Source: Cephaloticoccus sp.
GTDB taxonomy: Bacteria > Verrucomicrobiota > Verrucomicrobiia > Opitutales > Opitutaceae
Direction of reading: 5' to 3'
Length of the DNA stretch: 64,000 bases
Assembly: GCA_030833445.1 (NCBI GenBank)
Contig: JAURHD010000001.1
Span: 202,552 to 266,551, forward strand
Shown piece by piece: positions 1-9,887 of this stretch (positions within the stretch are counted from its first letter, which is position 1; every line of letters starts with the position of its first letter). The notes under the pieces were generated by a model. That model saw nothing but the letters and a program-made list of their open reading frames with translations. It was not told the origin of the DNA and made no database searches. Made by a program: the position numbers and the translations under genes.

Positions 1-359
1 AGGCAGGTTTGAACGCACAGATCGAACTCCGCGAGGGTCCGGCGGCGGAATCGTTGAACCAGTTGATCACGGAAAAGTGCCCCGCCTTTGATTTTGTTTT
101 CATCGATGCCGACAAGGCGAGCATCCCCGTATATTTCGAGGCGGCCCTGCGACTGTCCCATCCCGGCACGGTCATCGTGGTCGACAACGTCGTGCGCAAT
201 GGAGCGGTGCTCGACGAGTCTACCACCGATGTGAATGTGCAAGGGGTTCGCCGGTTCATGGACACGGTCGCCGCGGATAATCGGGTCACCGCGACCGCCC
301 TTCAGACCGTCGGCAGCAAAGGCTATGATGGCTTCGCGCTGCTGCTGGTGAATAGTTAG
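1..359 (+). CDS. SAM-dependent O-methyltransferase (class I, Methyltransf_3-like), C-terminal part; 5' end outside window
   Basis: Translation has FVFIDADKASIPVYFEAALRLSHPGTVIVVDNVVRNG...GYDGFALLLV, typical of the caffeoyl-CoA OMT-like family; stop at 357-359. Confidence 0.85.
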   Translation, partial: AGLNAQIELREGPAAESLNQLITEKCPAFDFVFIDADKASIPVYFEAALRLSHPGTVIVVDNVVRNGAVLDESTTDVNVQGVRRFMDTVAADNRVTATALQTVGSKGYDGFALLLVNS

Positions 360-934
360 CTCACGGCCTCGCGCACCAAGTCCGCGATGGCGGGCGGGAG
401 GTCGAGCTGCAAGGCGTGCGCTTGCGCCACCGGACTCAGCTTCCGCCAGGTCTTGAGCAGGATGTCCACGAATTTTTCCTTGGGGTAGTCCGCATGCTGC
501 GCGGCAAAGGTGCCGATCTCGTTTTCCAAAAAAACCAGCACGGCGGCGTCCTCGAGGGCCTGCGAACCGGCGTCTTTTTTCAGGTCGGTCTTGCTGACCC
601 AGCGGGCGATATCGTCAGCCTGCGCTTCGGGCAGACCGGCCTCCAGCACGAGTTCGCGGGCTCGCACCGCCTGTTTTTGATAAAGCGATTTGCGCCACTG
701 CAGGTAGCCGACCTTGCCCTCCGGAAACGTGCTGCGTGGCGTGAGGAAGCGTTCTAGGTGCTGGCAGCGCGCGGCGAGGAGCAAGTGGTGCGGCGCATCC
801 GGGACGAGTCTGGCCACCCAAGCCTCCACGCGGTCGGCATAGACCAGCTCCGCGGCAAGGCTGGTTTCAGTTTTGGTCGGGTCGGCGGCGTGGGCCTTAT
901 CAATCGACAGACGGGCTTGGTCGTAGGCGGTCAT
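356..934 (-). CDS. DUF4202 family protein
   Basis: 192 aa ORF; RVEAWVARL...LAARCQHLERF..PR...P.GKVGYLQWRKSLYQKQA matches DUF4202 pattern. Confidence 0.8.
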   Translation of the reverse strand: MTAYDQARLSIDKAHAADPTKTETSLAAELVYADRVEAWVARLVPDAPHHLLLAARCQHLERFLTPRSTFPEGKVGYLQWRKSLYQKQAVRARELVLEAGLPEAQADDIARWVSKTDLKKDAGSQALEDAAVLVFLENEIGTFAAQHADYPKEKFVDILLKTWRKLSPVAQAHALQLDLPPAIADLVREAVS

Positions 935-997
935 CCTTGGAAAATGCAGTAGGATTTAACCCCAATGGACACGAAAAACAGCTTGGATATACTGGAT

Positions 998-1489
998 TCA
1001 GGCGCATTTGCCCGGTATCCACCGCACCAGCGGCTGGTCGCCTTTGACGTAGAGTGGATGGCGCGGATGTCCGTCCTTGGTTGTCCCAAGACACCAGAGT
1101 TTGTGCTTACCCAGGAGCTTCGCGACGGCGAGGGCCCGGTCCTGGTGCACGCCATGTGCTCCCCAGGCGGCAACCACCTTGTCACAGCGTTGTGCTGCTT
1201 CGAGGAGCGCTGCGTCATTCTCCGGGCCGACGGGGTCGGGGGTGTTGCGCATCACCTTGGGATCGGTCGCACGAAAGCCGAAAATATTGGTCATCAGAAA
1301 ACCATCATAGCCCTCGCGCTCGGAAAACCCACGGATGCGCGTGAGCGTGGGGTCGAGTTGCTGCTCGTCGGCGGTGCTCGGATTAAGCCCGATCCACATG
1401 ATCAATTTCTCGCCGAACAGCGGGTTGATGCGATGTAGCAGGGTATAGCGATGCCGCCGGTCGGGCGAGAAGTGACACTCGTTTTCCAC
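998..1489 (-). CDS. DUF1643 domain-containing protein
   Basis: 163 aa ORF; MWIGLNPSTADEQQLDPTLTRIRGFSEREGYDGFLMTNIFGFRATDP is the DUF1643 signature. Confidence 0.85.
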   Translation of the reverse strand: MENECHFSPDRRHRYTLLHRINPLFGEKLIMWIGLNPSTADEQQLDPTLTRIRGFSEREGYDGFLMTNIFGFRATDPKVMRNTPDPVGPENDAALLEAAQRCDKVVAAWGAHGVHQDRALAVAKLLGKHKLWCLGTTKDGHPRHPLYVKGDQPLVRWIPGKCA

Positions 1490-1579
1490 ACCCGACGATT
1501 AACTCGTGCAGTCCGGGCGTCGAGCCTCGGACTGCACAAATGCGCCGGAGAATTTCCCCGGCGATGGTCGCACACTCGC

Positions 1580-1906
1580 TTACTCTACGGTGGCAATCTC
1601 GGTGGATGCCGCGTTGGCCTGGACCGAGGCGATGCCGGTTTGGGCTGCGGCTTCGGAGGAATACATCTGGCTCTTGCCAATGACTTCACCGTTCTGGGCC
1701 TTGAGGACGAAGTAGGGCTCGCCAGCGGTGGAAACCTTGTGTTCGAAGTTGCCGGAATCGGCACCGTTCACCTGCACGGAGGTGATCCCTGCCAGTGCAG
1801 ATTGCTTTTGTTCGTAGACCTGGCTGGTGAGAATCACCTGATTGTTCTCCGCCTTGAGGTTGAACATGAATTTGTCGTTGGCGGTGGAACTGATTTGGTA
1901 GGACAT
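1580..1906 (-). CDS. YegP family protein (two DUF1508 repeats)
   Basis: From Met at 1906: MSYQISSTANDKFMFNLKAENNQVILTSQVYEQKQSALAGITSVQ... two tandem DUF1508-like units. Confidence 0.8.
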   Translation of the reverse strand: MSYQISSTANDKFMFNLKAENNQVILTSQVYEQKQSALAGITSVQVNGADSGNFEHKVSTAGEPYFVLKAQNGEVIGKSQMYSSEAAAQTGIASVQANAASTEIATVE

Positions 1907-2047
1907 AATTTTTCTGGAGTTGGATTGAACTTGTGAACGCCCATCATGGGGCATGCGGCATGTTTCGACCATGGGGTCTAACCCGCCCCTGCACATAGGT
2001 GTCGGATGGCCCTCGTTGAATGCCCCTTACCCAGACCCGCCATCCGG

Positions 2048-2503
2048 TCAAAGGGTCTTGGTCATGCAAACGCTGAAGGGCCCGGCCTTGTAGTCTGCAA
2101 ACGGGGCGCAGGGCTGAAACCCGAATTTTTCGTAGAGCCGACGCGCCGGCGCGAAGGCTTCCGGGGTGCCGGTTTCCAAACTAATGCGGGAGTAACCACG
2201 CCGTTTGGCTATCGCCAAAATATGCGTGAGCAGGCCGGCGGCCACCCCCTGGCGCAAATGGGTGCGGGCCGTGCGCATCGATTTGATTTCACCGTGAGTG
2301 ACGTCGAGTTCCTTGAGGGCACCACAACCCGCCAATTTACCATTAATCCAAGCACTCCAGATGGTCCGGTCCGGTTTGCGTAGGGCGGCGGCATCCAGTG
2401 CGTGCACAGTGTCCGGGGGCGAATACTGAAACATCTCCCGCCGGTGTTCCTCGAGCAGCCTGATGACCAGCCCGTCCTTCAGGTTATCGATGCGGATTTC
2501 CAC
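2048..2503 (-). CDS. GNAT family N-acetyltransferase
   Basis: 151 aa ORF with GEIKSMRTARTHLRQGVAAGLLTHILAIAKRRGYSRISLETG...LYEKFGFQ. Confidence 0.9.
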   Translation of the reverse strand: MEIRIDNLKDGLVIRLLEEHRREMFQYSPPDTVHALDAAALRKPDRTIWSAWINGKLAGCGALKELDVTHGEIKSMRTARTHLRQGVAAGLLTHILAIAKRRGYSRISLETGTPEAFAPARRLYEKFGFQPCAPFADYKAGPFSVCMTKTL

Positions 2504-2530
2504 GACGGAACGATGACCCGAAGGATTGAC

Positions 2531-3733
2531 TCAGACTTTAAATTCGCCGTCGCGATAGATGACTTTCGTCGAGCCGTCCGCAAGGTGGGCGGTGACGACG
2601 CGGTTGGAGGTGGCGACGATATCCGTGTGCACGGCGGAGTTGTTGTAGCCCAGCTCAGCCCACTGCGCCTCGCTGACGGTGGCGGGATCACCGGTGTAGG
2701 AGTCGCGGTAGGCCGCGCCGACGGCGAGGTGGGTGTTGCCCCACTGGCCGCCGACATTTTCGTCGTAGAGCGTTTCGCCCATGAACTTGGTGATGCGGGA
2801 AAACCTGCGATCAGTAAGCGAGAACTCGCCGATCTTATTGGCGTTATCGACTGCGATCATCTCGCGCAGGACATCCTCGCCCTCGGTCGCCGTGGCCTTG
2901 CTCACGCAGCCGTCCTTGAATTCCAAGTAGGTGCCCTTGATCAACGCGCCGTAGCGGTAGAGCGGTTCGGTAAATTGGATGCGGCCCTCGGTGCCGCGCC
3001 AATCGGGTGAGATAAAAAGTTCGAAACTGGGGATGTTGCGGCCGGAGCCGCCGAGCCATTTGCGCTGGGGCCCAATCTTGACCCAAAGATCCGTATCCTC
3101 CGCCTCGACGTGCAGGCGGTCTATCTCGAGCGCATCGAGTTTGTCCCTGATCGCATAGAGCTCGGTGTAGAGGGCCTGCCATTTTTCGGCGGGTTTGGCT
3201 TCGTCGAGATAGCAGGCCTGAATGATTTCGTGCCAATACTCCTCCAGCGACAGGCCCACCTCGTCGGCCATGGCTTGGGTGCCATACAGACCCAGCGTCC
3301 ACGTATAGTTGCCGGCGGCTTCCTTGTCGCGGCGCCAGTCCATGTAGGGCTTGTGGGCCTTTTGCACGGCCATGAGTTTCTGGCCGGGGATGCCGGCGAG
3401 CTCGCGTTTGTTGGTCTCGGCAATGATGGCCACGGTGTGGTCGATCTGGTCCACCGTGCCGCGGTGAAATTTCTCGGCGAAGAAGGCGAGCTGCTTGTCG
3501 CTGGCCAGTTCGTAGAACTCACGGGCGATATCATCGGGGGTGAAGAACACCAGCGGATGCGCGCCGGCCTTGAGCACGGCGCGACGCAGCGCGATCAGGA
3601 GCGGCTTGGCGATCTCGGGCACGCGCAGTTGCACGACCTCGCCCGGCTTGACCCCTTCGCCACTGTTGAGGGCGAAGTTGATCAGCACATCGGCATAACT
3701 ATCGAGCAGTTGGGCAGAGGGTTGGTATGTCAT
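2531..3733 (-). CDS. Aminopeptidase, peptidase family M29
   Basis: 400 aa ORF; YADVLINFALNSGEGVKPGEVVQLRVPEIAKPL and C-terminal ENVGGQWGNTHLAVGAAYRDSY, SAVHTDIVA. Confidence 0.9.
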   Translation of the reverse strand: MTYQPSAQLLDSYADVLINFALNSGEGVKPGEVVQLRVPEIAKPLLIALRRAVLKAGAHPLVFFTPDDIAREFYELASDKQLAFFAEKFHRGTVDQIDHTVAIIAETNKRELAGIPGQKLMAVQKAHKPYMDWRRDKEAAGNYTWTLGLYGTQAMADEVGLSLEEYWHEIIQACYLDEAKPAEKWQALYTELYAIRDKLDALEIDRLHVEAEDTDLWVKIGPQRKWLGGSGRNIPSFELFISPDWRGTEGRIQFTEPLYRYGALIKGTYLEFKDGCVSKATATEGEDVLREMIAVDNANKIGEFSLTDRRFSRITKFMGETLYDENVGGQWGNTHLAVGAAYRDSYTGDPATVSEAQWAELGYNNSAVHTDIVATSNRVVTAHLADGSTKVIYRDGEFKV

Positions 3734-3926
3734 GCCCCTAATTTTGCAAAACCGGTCGCAATCGCAAGGTGACTAAAGTGATTGGACCCAAAGGCGGATA
3801 AACGGTCGGTGGCCGGTCCCGGCCGGGAACGCCGTGATCATGCACAGGAAAAATATTAGCGCGGCCGTTCGTCAGACAGGGCAAGCAACTTCCAACTTCG
3901 TCCAGGTTGCAGTGGACCGGCCGGGA

Positions 3927-5456
3927 TCAATAAACGGCTTCGTCCAAGAGCTGGAACAGCTCTTGTTCCGTGACTCGACGCTGCTCCATCGAATCGCGTT
4001 CGCGCAGGGTAAAGGTGTCGCCTTCCTTTTCGATCGTGTCGAAGTCGATGGTCACGCACCACGGGGTGCCGATTTCATCCTGGCGACGGTAACGGCGGCC
4101 GATGGCCCCGGCCTCGTCGTAGAATACGGCATACCGGCGCTGCAATTTTTTGTAGAGGGCCTTGGCGCGATCAGTGAGCACTTCCTTGTTCTTCAACAAT
4201 GGCAACACGGCAACTTTGACCGGCGCGATGCGTGGCGAGAGCCGCAGCACCGTGCGCGTCTCAGTGTTGCCCTTCTCGTCGGTGACCGACTCCTCCGCAT
4301 AGGCGGCGCAAAGCACGGCGAGAAAGATGCGGTCGACGCCGACGGCGGGTTCGATCACGTGCGGCACGAATTTCTTCTTCGTGGCCTCGTCAAAAATGTC
4401 CTGCGGCTTGCCCGACGCGTTGGCGTGTTGCGTGAGGTCGTAGTTGCCGCGCGCGGCGATACCCCACAGTTCCTGCACGCCGAAGGGATACTTGAACATG
4501 ATGTCTGTCGTGCCGCGTGAGTAGAACGCGAGCTTCTCCTTGGCGTGATCGTAGAGCGAGAGGTGCGAATCGGGCAGACCGATCGACTTGAGCCAGTCCC
4601 AGCACCATTGTATCCAATCCTTGTGGGCCTGCGCCCAGTCGGCGTCCTCGTGAATGAAGTATTCCATTTCCATCTGCTCGAACTCGCGTGAGCGGAAGAT
4701 GAAATTACGCGGCGTGATTTCGTTGCGGAACGACTTGCCGATTTGCGCGATGCCGAACGGAAGTTTCACGCGGCCCGTGTCGACGACGTTCTTGAAATCC
4801 ACAAACATGCCCTGCGCGGTCTCGGGTCGCAGGTAGGCGACCGAGGATCCGTCGGTCATCGCGCCGACGTTGGTCTGAAACATCATGTTGAACGAGCGCG
4901 GCGCGGTGAGGCTTCCGGGCTCGCCGGTGGCGGGCGAGGGGATGAGCGCGATCTCTTCCGGGGCGGCCTCGGTCATGTCCTTGGCCACGACCGGGGCGAG
5001 GGTGCCTTGGATCGCCTTTTTGCGCTTCAGGGCTTCGGCTTTCTCCTGCAGCTCTTCCGTGGTGCTTTCGCTTTCGAGGGCGGAAACATAGCCGACCGTG
5101 TTGCCGTCCACGACGACTGGAGAGAAAAACAATTGGTCGGCGCGGTAGCGTTGCTTGCTCGCCTTGCAGTCTACCAAGGGATCGGTGAAGCCGTCGACGT
5201 GGCCGGAGGCCTGCCAGACCTTGGGGTGCATGATGATCGAGGTCTCGATGCCCACGACATCGTCGCGGCGGCGCACCATGTCATCCCACCAGCAGTCGCG
5301 AATGTTTTTCTTCAACTCCGAGCCGAGCGGACCGTAGTCGAAGAAGCCGTTGAAACCGTTGTAGATTTCGGACGACTGAAAGATGAAACCACGGCGCTTG
5401 GAAAGCGCGACGAGGGCATCCATGGAGACTTCGGTGGGAGCGGCGGATTCGGACAT
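3927..5456 (-). CDS. glyQS: Glycine--tRNA ligase (single-chain class II type)
   Basis: From [52 protein letters not shown]...[25 protein letters not shown]; class II motifs. Confidence 0.95.
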   Translation of the reverse strand: MSESAAPTEVSMDALVALSKRRGFIFQSSEIYNGFNGFFDYGPLGSELKKNIRDCWWDDMVRRRDDVVGIETSIIMHPKVWQASGHVDGFTDPLVDCKASKQRYRADQLFFSPVVVDGNTVGYVSALESESTTEELQEKAEALKRKKAIQGTLAPVVAKDMTEAAPEEIALIPSPATGEPGSLTAPRSFNMMFQTNVGAMTDGSSVAYLRPETAQGMFVDFKNVVDTGRVKLPFGIAQIGKSFRNEITPRNFIFRSREFEQMEMEYFIHEDADWAQAHKDWIQWCWDWLKSIGLPDSHLSLYDHAKEKLAFYSRGTTDIMFKYPFGVQELWGIAARGNYDLTQHANASGKPQDIFDEATKKKFVPHVIEPAVGVDRIFLAVLCAAYAEESVTDEKGNTETRTVLRLSPRIAPVKVAVLPLLKNKEVLTDRAKALYKKLQRRYAVFYDEAGAIGRRYRRQDEIGTPWCVTIDFDTIEKEGDTFTLRERDSMEQRRVTEQELFQLLDEAVY

Positions 5457-5519
5457 AGCCTGCCATACATGGCGGCCGCGGGCCGGATGGTCAATTCCGC
5501 GGTTTGGATCGCGGAACAT

Positions 5520-7517
5520 TCAAGGTGCAGTGGACGAGGCCGGCCCCGCTTCCAACTCGGAAATAATCCCGGCCGCGCGTTCCTCGGCGGCGCTCACGAT
5601 GTGGGCATCGAGTCGCCACTTGAGGCGGTCGCGTTCTTGGGCCGCGGCGGGGTGGCCGGAATGGGCGGCGACGGTAAACCAGACGAAAGCCTCGGTTTCA
5701 TCCCGGGGAATCCCATCGCCTTGGGCGAGCATCAGGCCGAGATTGAGCTGGGCCACGGTCTGCCTCTGTTCGCCGGCCCGGCGAAACCACTTGGCGGCCA
5801 GTGCGGGATCGCGTTGCACGCCTTCCTCGCCGTTGATGAAGAGAATGCCGAGTTTGGTCTGGGCCAACGGATTGCCGTAGTGGGCGAAGACCTGGAGTTG
5901 CTCAAAGCTTGAGGTGACTTGTGCGATGTTGCCGGTGGGACCGATGAAGGTCATTGGCTGGTATTCACCGAGATAAGTGCGTTCCCAAAAATTGCCGGTC
6001 GCGCGATAGGTGGCGTAATCGGTGAAAGTATAGCGATAGCCGGCCACCCGGATCATTTGCGGCGGACGATCGGGGAACGGATTGCTGGCGAAGAAACCTA
6101 GCACGGGTTGCTTCTGTTCGAGCAGTCGCGTGGCCACCAACCCGTAGATCGGCGGGGCTTGGTCGTTGGCGCTGGCCTGCACCTGCAGGTTCGCCTCGAA
6201 GCGATGAAACCAAGGGGCCGAGAACGCGCCGATACGATCCAGTGCCTGCGGGAAGTGCTGGAATTCGTAGGGGTGCCAAGTGACGCCGCCGTCGTTGGAG
6301 CCGAGAAACTCCGCCACAAAGTGAAACGGATCGAGACGGGAGTAGAGCGTGTAGGCGTTGCAGCTGCCTAAGCCACCGAAGGCAAAGCTCAAAGGCCGCG
6401 AGACCGAATCCAAGACCCGGTTTGACGGCGGTCCGGCCAACGTCGTGAAGACCGTGACTGAAAGATAGAAATGAATCCAGAGGGCGGTGTAGAGCCCATA
6501 GCGCCGGAAGCGTCCAAGCGGTGGGGGACGCAACTTCACCGCCGAGGCTTGGAGAAAATTCGCGAGCGATCGCAGGCGCAAGCCCCGGGCGGCCTCCGCT
6601 ATCATCTGATCGTCGAGTAACATCAAGCCCAGGCCAATGGAGGCAAAGTTGAGCCAGCCGAAGTTGCAGGTCAGTTGAATGCCCAGTTGCAGCAGCGTCC
6701 AGGCGCCGAGGGCGAACCAGCGACCGCGTCGGCCGCCAAAGACCGCGATCAGTGGCGCGGCAATCTCCGCCGTGAACGTGAGGACGATTTCGAAGATGTG
6801 CCAGAGATGCGGCAGTTGATGGTCCAGGTAGCCCAGAATTGTAGGGTTGGGCGCCGTCTCGTAGAGCACGTCCATCGCCGTAAAGTTATACCAATACAAA
6901 TCCTGACTGAGCAGTTTGGAGATCCCGGACTCGAACATCACCCGGAAGAGCAACCACCGCATCATGAACACGACCAAGGGCCTTGGGGCTGAGTCCGCCC
7001 CCAACCCGGGCCGATAACCGGCGGGCGCGAATGGGATACTCAGCAAGGCAACCTCCAGGATCAATCCGTCCACCAAGGGTCCGGAGAAAAGCAGCCAGCC
7101 CTTTACGAAAGACAGCAAGCTGACCCAGCAGATGAACAGCATCATGCGCGGCCAGAAATTACCGACGAGGGCAAAGGCCGCGAACAGCCCGAGCCAGCCA
7201 ACCAAGACCGGCATCACTGCGTGATCGCTCAACCAGAACAGGCTAGGGTAGCGCAAAAATGCTTCGACCTGATTGGGAAATAACGCGCGGATTTGCTCCA
7301 TTGCCTCCGGCAAGGGCACGACGCCATCGGGGCCGATTAGTCCCGCGACGTCTGTGAGGATGCCGGCAAAGACGACGATGAAAACCAGCCCGACTGCGCG
7401 TAGCACCAGCCAACGCGGCCAAAGGTAAGTGGCATCATCGCCAAAACCGGCAAAGTCTCGCCCGCGCCGCGCGAATGGGCGGAACCACGGCCAAGTTAAA
7501 GGATTTCCCCTGGTCAT
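5520..7517 (-). CDS. Lipase maturation factor (LMF1-like) family membrane protein with C-terminal Sel1-like repeats
   Basis: Start placed at MTRGNPLTWPWFRPF (7517). LNFASIGLGLMLLDD, GSNDGGVTWHPYEFQHFPQALDR match LMF; two Sel1-like units at C-terminus. Confidence 0.8.
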   Translation of the reverse strand: MTRGNPLTWPWFRPFARRGRDFAGFGDDATYLWPRWLVLRAVGLVFIVVFAGILTDVAGLIGPDGVVPLPEAMEQIRALFPNQVEAFLRYPSLFWLSDHAVMPVLVGWLGLFAAFALVGNFWPRMMLFICWVSLLSFVKGWLLFSGPLVDGLILEVALLSIPFAPAGYRPGLGADSAPRPLVVFMMRWLLFRVMFESGISKLLSQDLYWYNFTAMDVLYETAPNPTILGYLDHQLPHLWHIFEIVLTFTAEIAAPLIAVFGGRRGRWFALGAWTLLQLGIQLTCNFGWLNFASIGLGLMLLDDQMIAEAARGLRLRSLANFLQASAVKLRPPPLGRFRRYGLYTALWIHFYLSVTVFTTLAGPPSNRVLDSVSRPLSFAFGGLGSCNAYTLYSRLDPFHFVAEFLGSNDGGVTWHPYEFQHFPQALDRIGAFSAPWFHRFEANLQVQASANDQAPPIYGLVATRLLEQKQPVLGFFASNPFPDRPPQMIRVAGYRYTFTDYATYRATGNFWERTYLGEYQPMTFIGPTGNIAQVTSSFEQLQVFAHYGNPLAQTKLGILFINGEEGVQRDPALAAKWFRRAGEQRQTVAQLNLGLMLAQGDGIPRDETEAFVWFTVAAHSGHPAAAQERDRLKWRLDAHIVSAAEERAAGIISELEAGPASSTAP

Positions 7518-7721
7518 GCAGGGCGAACGCGAGGTCCGTTGGCAGTGGGCGGCAGTGGGGTTATCACGGGCAAATCCAGCCACGCGAAGTTGTCGCGATG
7601 AGTCAATGCCATGGAACCCGCGGCGCAATTTCCAGTCAGACACTATCCGCTGCGCGGGTGGCCGGTTAGGTCCAGTCCCCCTGCGCGGGCTTCGACTAAC
7701 TTCGATTCTTTGCATCAACTT

Positions 7722-9203
7722 ATGAAAAATCCCGTATCTAAACGCGGCCTGTGGTGGGCCGCCCTGCTGGCACTGGTCAGCACTTCCGGACTCGCCCTGT
7801 GGGCGGGCGAAAAAGCGAAGGACCGCGACCCGCTGGTCCTCAAATCCGACGACACCCCGATCAATCGCGACAGCGCCCTCAAGGTCAGCTACGCCGGCGT
7901 GGTCAAGCAGGCCTCGCCCAGTGTAGTTTACGTCTTCTCCACCAAGACGCTCAAGATCCGCAACGACATGGCGCCGTATTATAACGACCCGATGTTCCGC
8001 CGCTTTTTCGGTGTGCCCGATCAGGGCCAGCTGCCCCCGCAGGAACAAAAACAACAGGGCCTCGGTTCCGGCGTGATCATCACGAGCGACGGCTATGTGC
8101 TCACCAACAACCACGTGGTTGATGGTGCTGACGAAGTGCGCGTGGCCTTCGGCGAATCCAAGCGCGAGTTCAAGGCCGAGGTGGTGGGTCGTGATCCAAA
8201 GACCGACATCGCCGTCTTGAAAATTGACGCGACGGATCTGCCGGCCGCCAAGCTCACCGACTCGGATCAACTCGAGGTCGGCGACACGGTCTTTGCGATC
8301 GGCAATCCCTTTGGCATCGGCCTGACCGTGACGCACGGCATTGTCAGTGCCCTTGGTCGCGGTGGTCTTGGCATCGAGGCCTACGAAGACTTTATTCAAA
8401 CCGACGCGGCGATCAATCCCGGCAACTCCGGTGGCGCCTTGGTTGACGCGAATGGCCGCGTGGTCGGCATCAACACCGCCATCCTCAGCCGCAGTGGCGG
8501 TTTCAACGGAGTGGGCTTTGCGATTCCCATCAACCTGGCCAAGTCGCTCGCCGAGCAACTCGTCACCACGGGCAAAATCACGCGCGGCTTCATGGGCGTG
8601 AGCACCCAAGCGCTGGAGTCTGATCTCGCGGCCCAGTTTGGCGTCGAGCATGGCGCACTGGTGACCGATGTCACCCCCGGCAGCCCGGCCGATAAAGCCG
8701 GCTTAAAGAGCGGTGACATCATCACCCAGGTCGACGGCAAGCAGGTGCTCGACCCTCGACGCCTGCAGCTCGCAGTCATCCGGCTCGCTCCCGGCACCGA
8801 GGTGAACGTGGACTATGTGCGCGACGGCAAGACGGAGAATGTTAAGTTCAAGCTCGGTGAACTCACCGGCGATAAACTGGCCGGAGGTGGTTCAACGCCG
8901 GGTAGCGATGAAGGTGTGCTCAACGGCGTGGGGGTCACGGACATTACCCCGCAAATCCGGTCACAGTTCCGGATGCCGGCCAATCTGCAGGGCGCGTTTA
9001 TCACCCAAGTGCAACCCGACAGTCCCTCTGCCCGGGATGGCCTGCGCGAAGGCGATGTCATCCTCAGCCTCGACCGTCGCCAAGTCACCAATGCGGAGGA
9101 GGCCATCAAGCTCAGCGAAGAGATCCAAGGCCCGAAGGTGCTCGTGCTCATCTGGCGCGAAGGCGTCCGCCGCTACATTGTGGTCGACGAGTCCGAGAAC
9201 TAA
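7722..9203 (+). CDS. Do/HtrA family serine endopeptidase with two PDZ domains
   Basis: Start at MKNPVSKRGLWW (signal sequence); GSGVIITSDGYVLTNNHVVDGA, TDIAVLKI, GNSGGALVD, two PDZ regions. Confidence 0.95.
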   Translation: MKNPVSKRGLWWAALLALVSTSGLALWAGEKAKDRDPLVLKSDDTPINRDSALKVSYAGVVKQASPSVVYVFSTKTLKIRNDMAPYYNDPMFRRFFGVPDQGQLPPQEQKQQGLGSGVIITSDGYVLTNNHVVDGADEVRVAFGESKREFKAEVVGRDPKTDIAVLKIDATDLPAAKLTDSDQLEVGDTVFAIGNPFGIGLTVTHGIVSALGRGGLGIEAYEDFIQTDAAINPGNSGGALVDANGRVVGINTAILSRSGGFNGVGFAIPINLAKSLAEQLVTTGKITRGFMGVSTQALESDLAAQFGVEHGALVTDVTPGSPADKAGLKSGDIITQVDGKQVLDPRRLQLAVIRLAPGTEVNVDYVRDGKTENVKFKLGELTGDKLAGGGSTPGSDEGVLNGVGVTDITPQIRSQFRMPANLQGAFITQVQPDSPSARDGLREGDVILSLDRRQVTNAEEAIKLSEEIQGPKVLVLIWREGVRRYIVVDESEN

Positions 9204-9227
9204 GTTCCGTTCGGAAACGAATTATCC

Positions 9228-9262
9228 AAACCGCCGCCGGGAAACAGGCGGCGGTTTTTTCT
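9228..9262 (+). terminator. Rho-independent terminator downstream of htrA-like gene
   Basis: ccgccgcc (9231-9238) pairs with ggcggcgg (9247-9254), then tttttt (9255-9260). Confidence 0.9.
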
Positions 9263-9270
9263 TGGCTGAA

Positions 9271-9750
9271 TCAATAGCGCTGTCCGGCCTTCTTGTAGAG
9301 CTTGCTCATCAACCACGCCGGCCCGATCAGCAGGAAAAACACGTATTTCAGAAACGAGGGTTTTTGGCCCTCGATCTGGTGACCGATGAACTGACCGATC
9401 CACGCCAGCACGAATAGCCCGAGACAGACCTGCCAGACCGGCACGGGAGAAAACCAGCGGAGCAAGGCCAGCCCGCAGTAACAGCCGGCCATGAAAGCCA
9501 GCATGCCACAGCCCAAGGCGGGCGAGAGGCGCAGATAAAACAACAGCGCCAGCCCCATGGCCGGCAATGACCAGTCGAACCAGACGGTGGCCGATTGCCA
9601 GTCCGCAGGCACGGGAAGCGATGAGATCAATCCCACCACGGAGAAAAAGATCACCGGCACGCAGATCCAATGAATGATCTCGTTGGGGTCGTTTTGGTGA
9701 CTCTCGCCGTATTCGGCGAACCACTGGTCGGCGGTTTTGCGTGGGTTCAT
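9271..9750 (-). CDS. DUF962/Mpo1-like membrane protein
   Basis: From MNPRKTADQWFAEYGESHQNDPNEIIHWICVPVIFFSVVGL...WIGQFIGHQIEGQKPSF, typical Mpo1/DUF962. Confidence 0.85.
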   Translation of the reverse strand: MNPRKTADQWFAEYGESHQNDPNEIIHWICVPVIFFSVVGLISSLPVPADWQSATVWFDWSLPAMGLALLFYLRLSPALGCGMLAFMAGCYCGLALLRWFSPVPVWQVCLGLFVLAWIGQFIGHQIEGQKPSFLKYVFFLLIGPAWLMSKLYKKAGQRY

Positions 9751-9887
9751 GGCAGTTCGGCGATGAGTGGCAGCATGGCCGCACCCGCCCAAGGGGCGAG
9801 TGCCAAAAAATGATCGAGGAGACGATTTTCTTAAACCGTCCGTATCCTCCCGGAGCAAAATGTGGTAGGACGCAGGCCGACAATTCC

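Noticed and set aside
4743-5912. 389-aa plus-strand ORF
   Set aside because: Antisense to glycyl-tRNA synthetase; composition-driven frame without recognisable domains.
7518-8651. N-terminal extension of the 1043-aa minus-strand ORF across the htrA gene
   Set aside because: Antisense to a strongly conserved HtrA protein; the LMF protein begins naturally at Met 7517. Long antisense frames are expected in this high-GC DNA.
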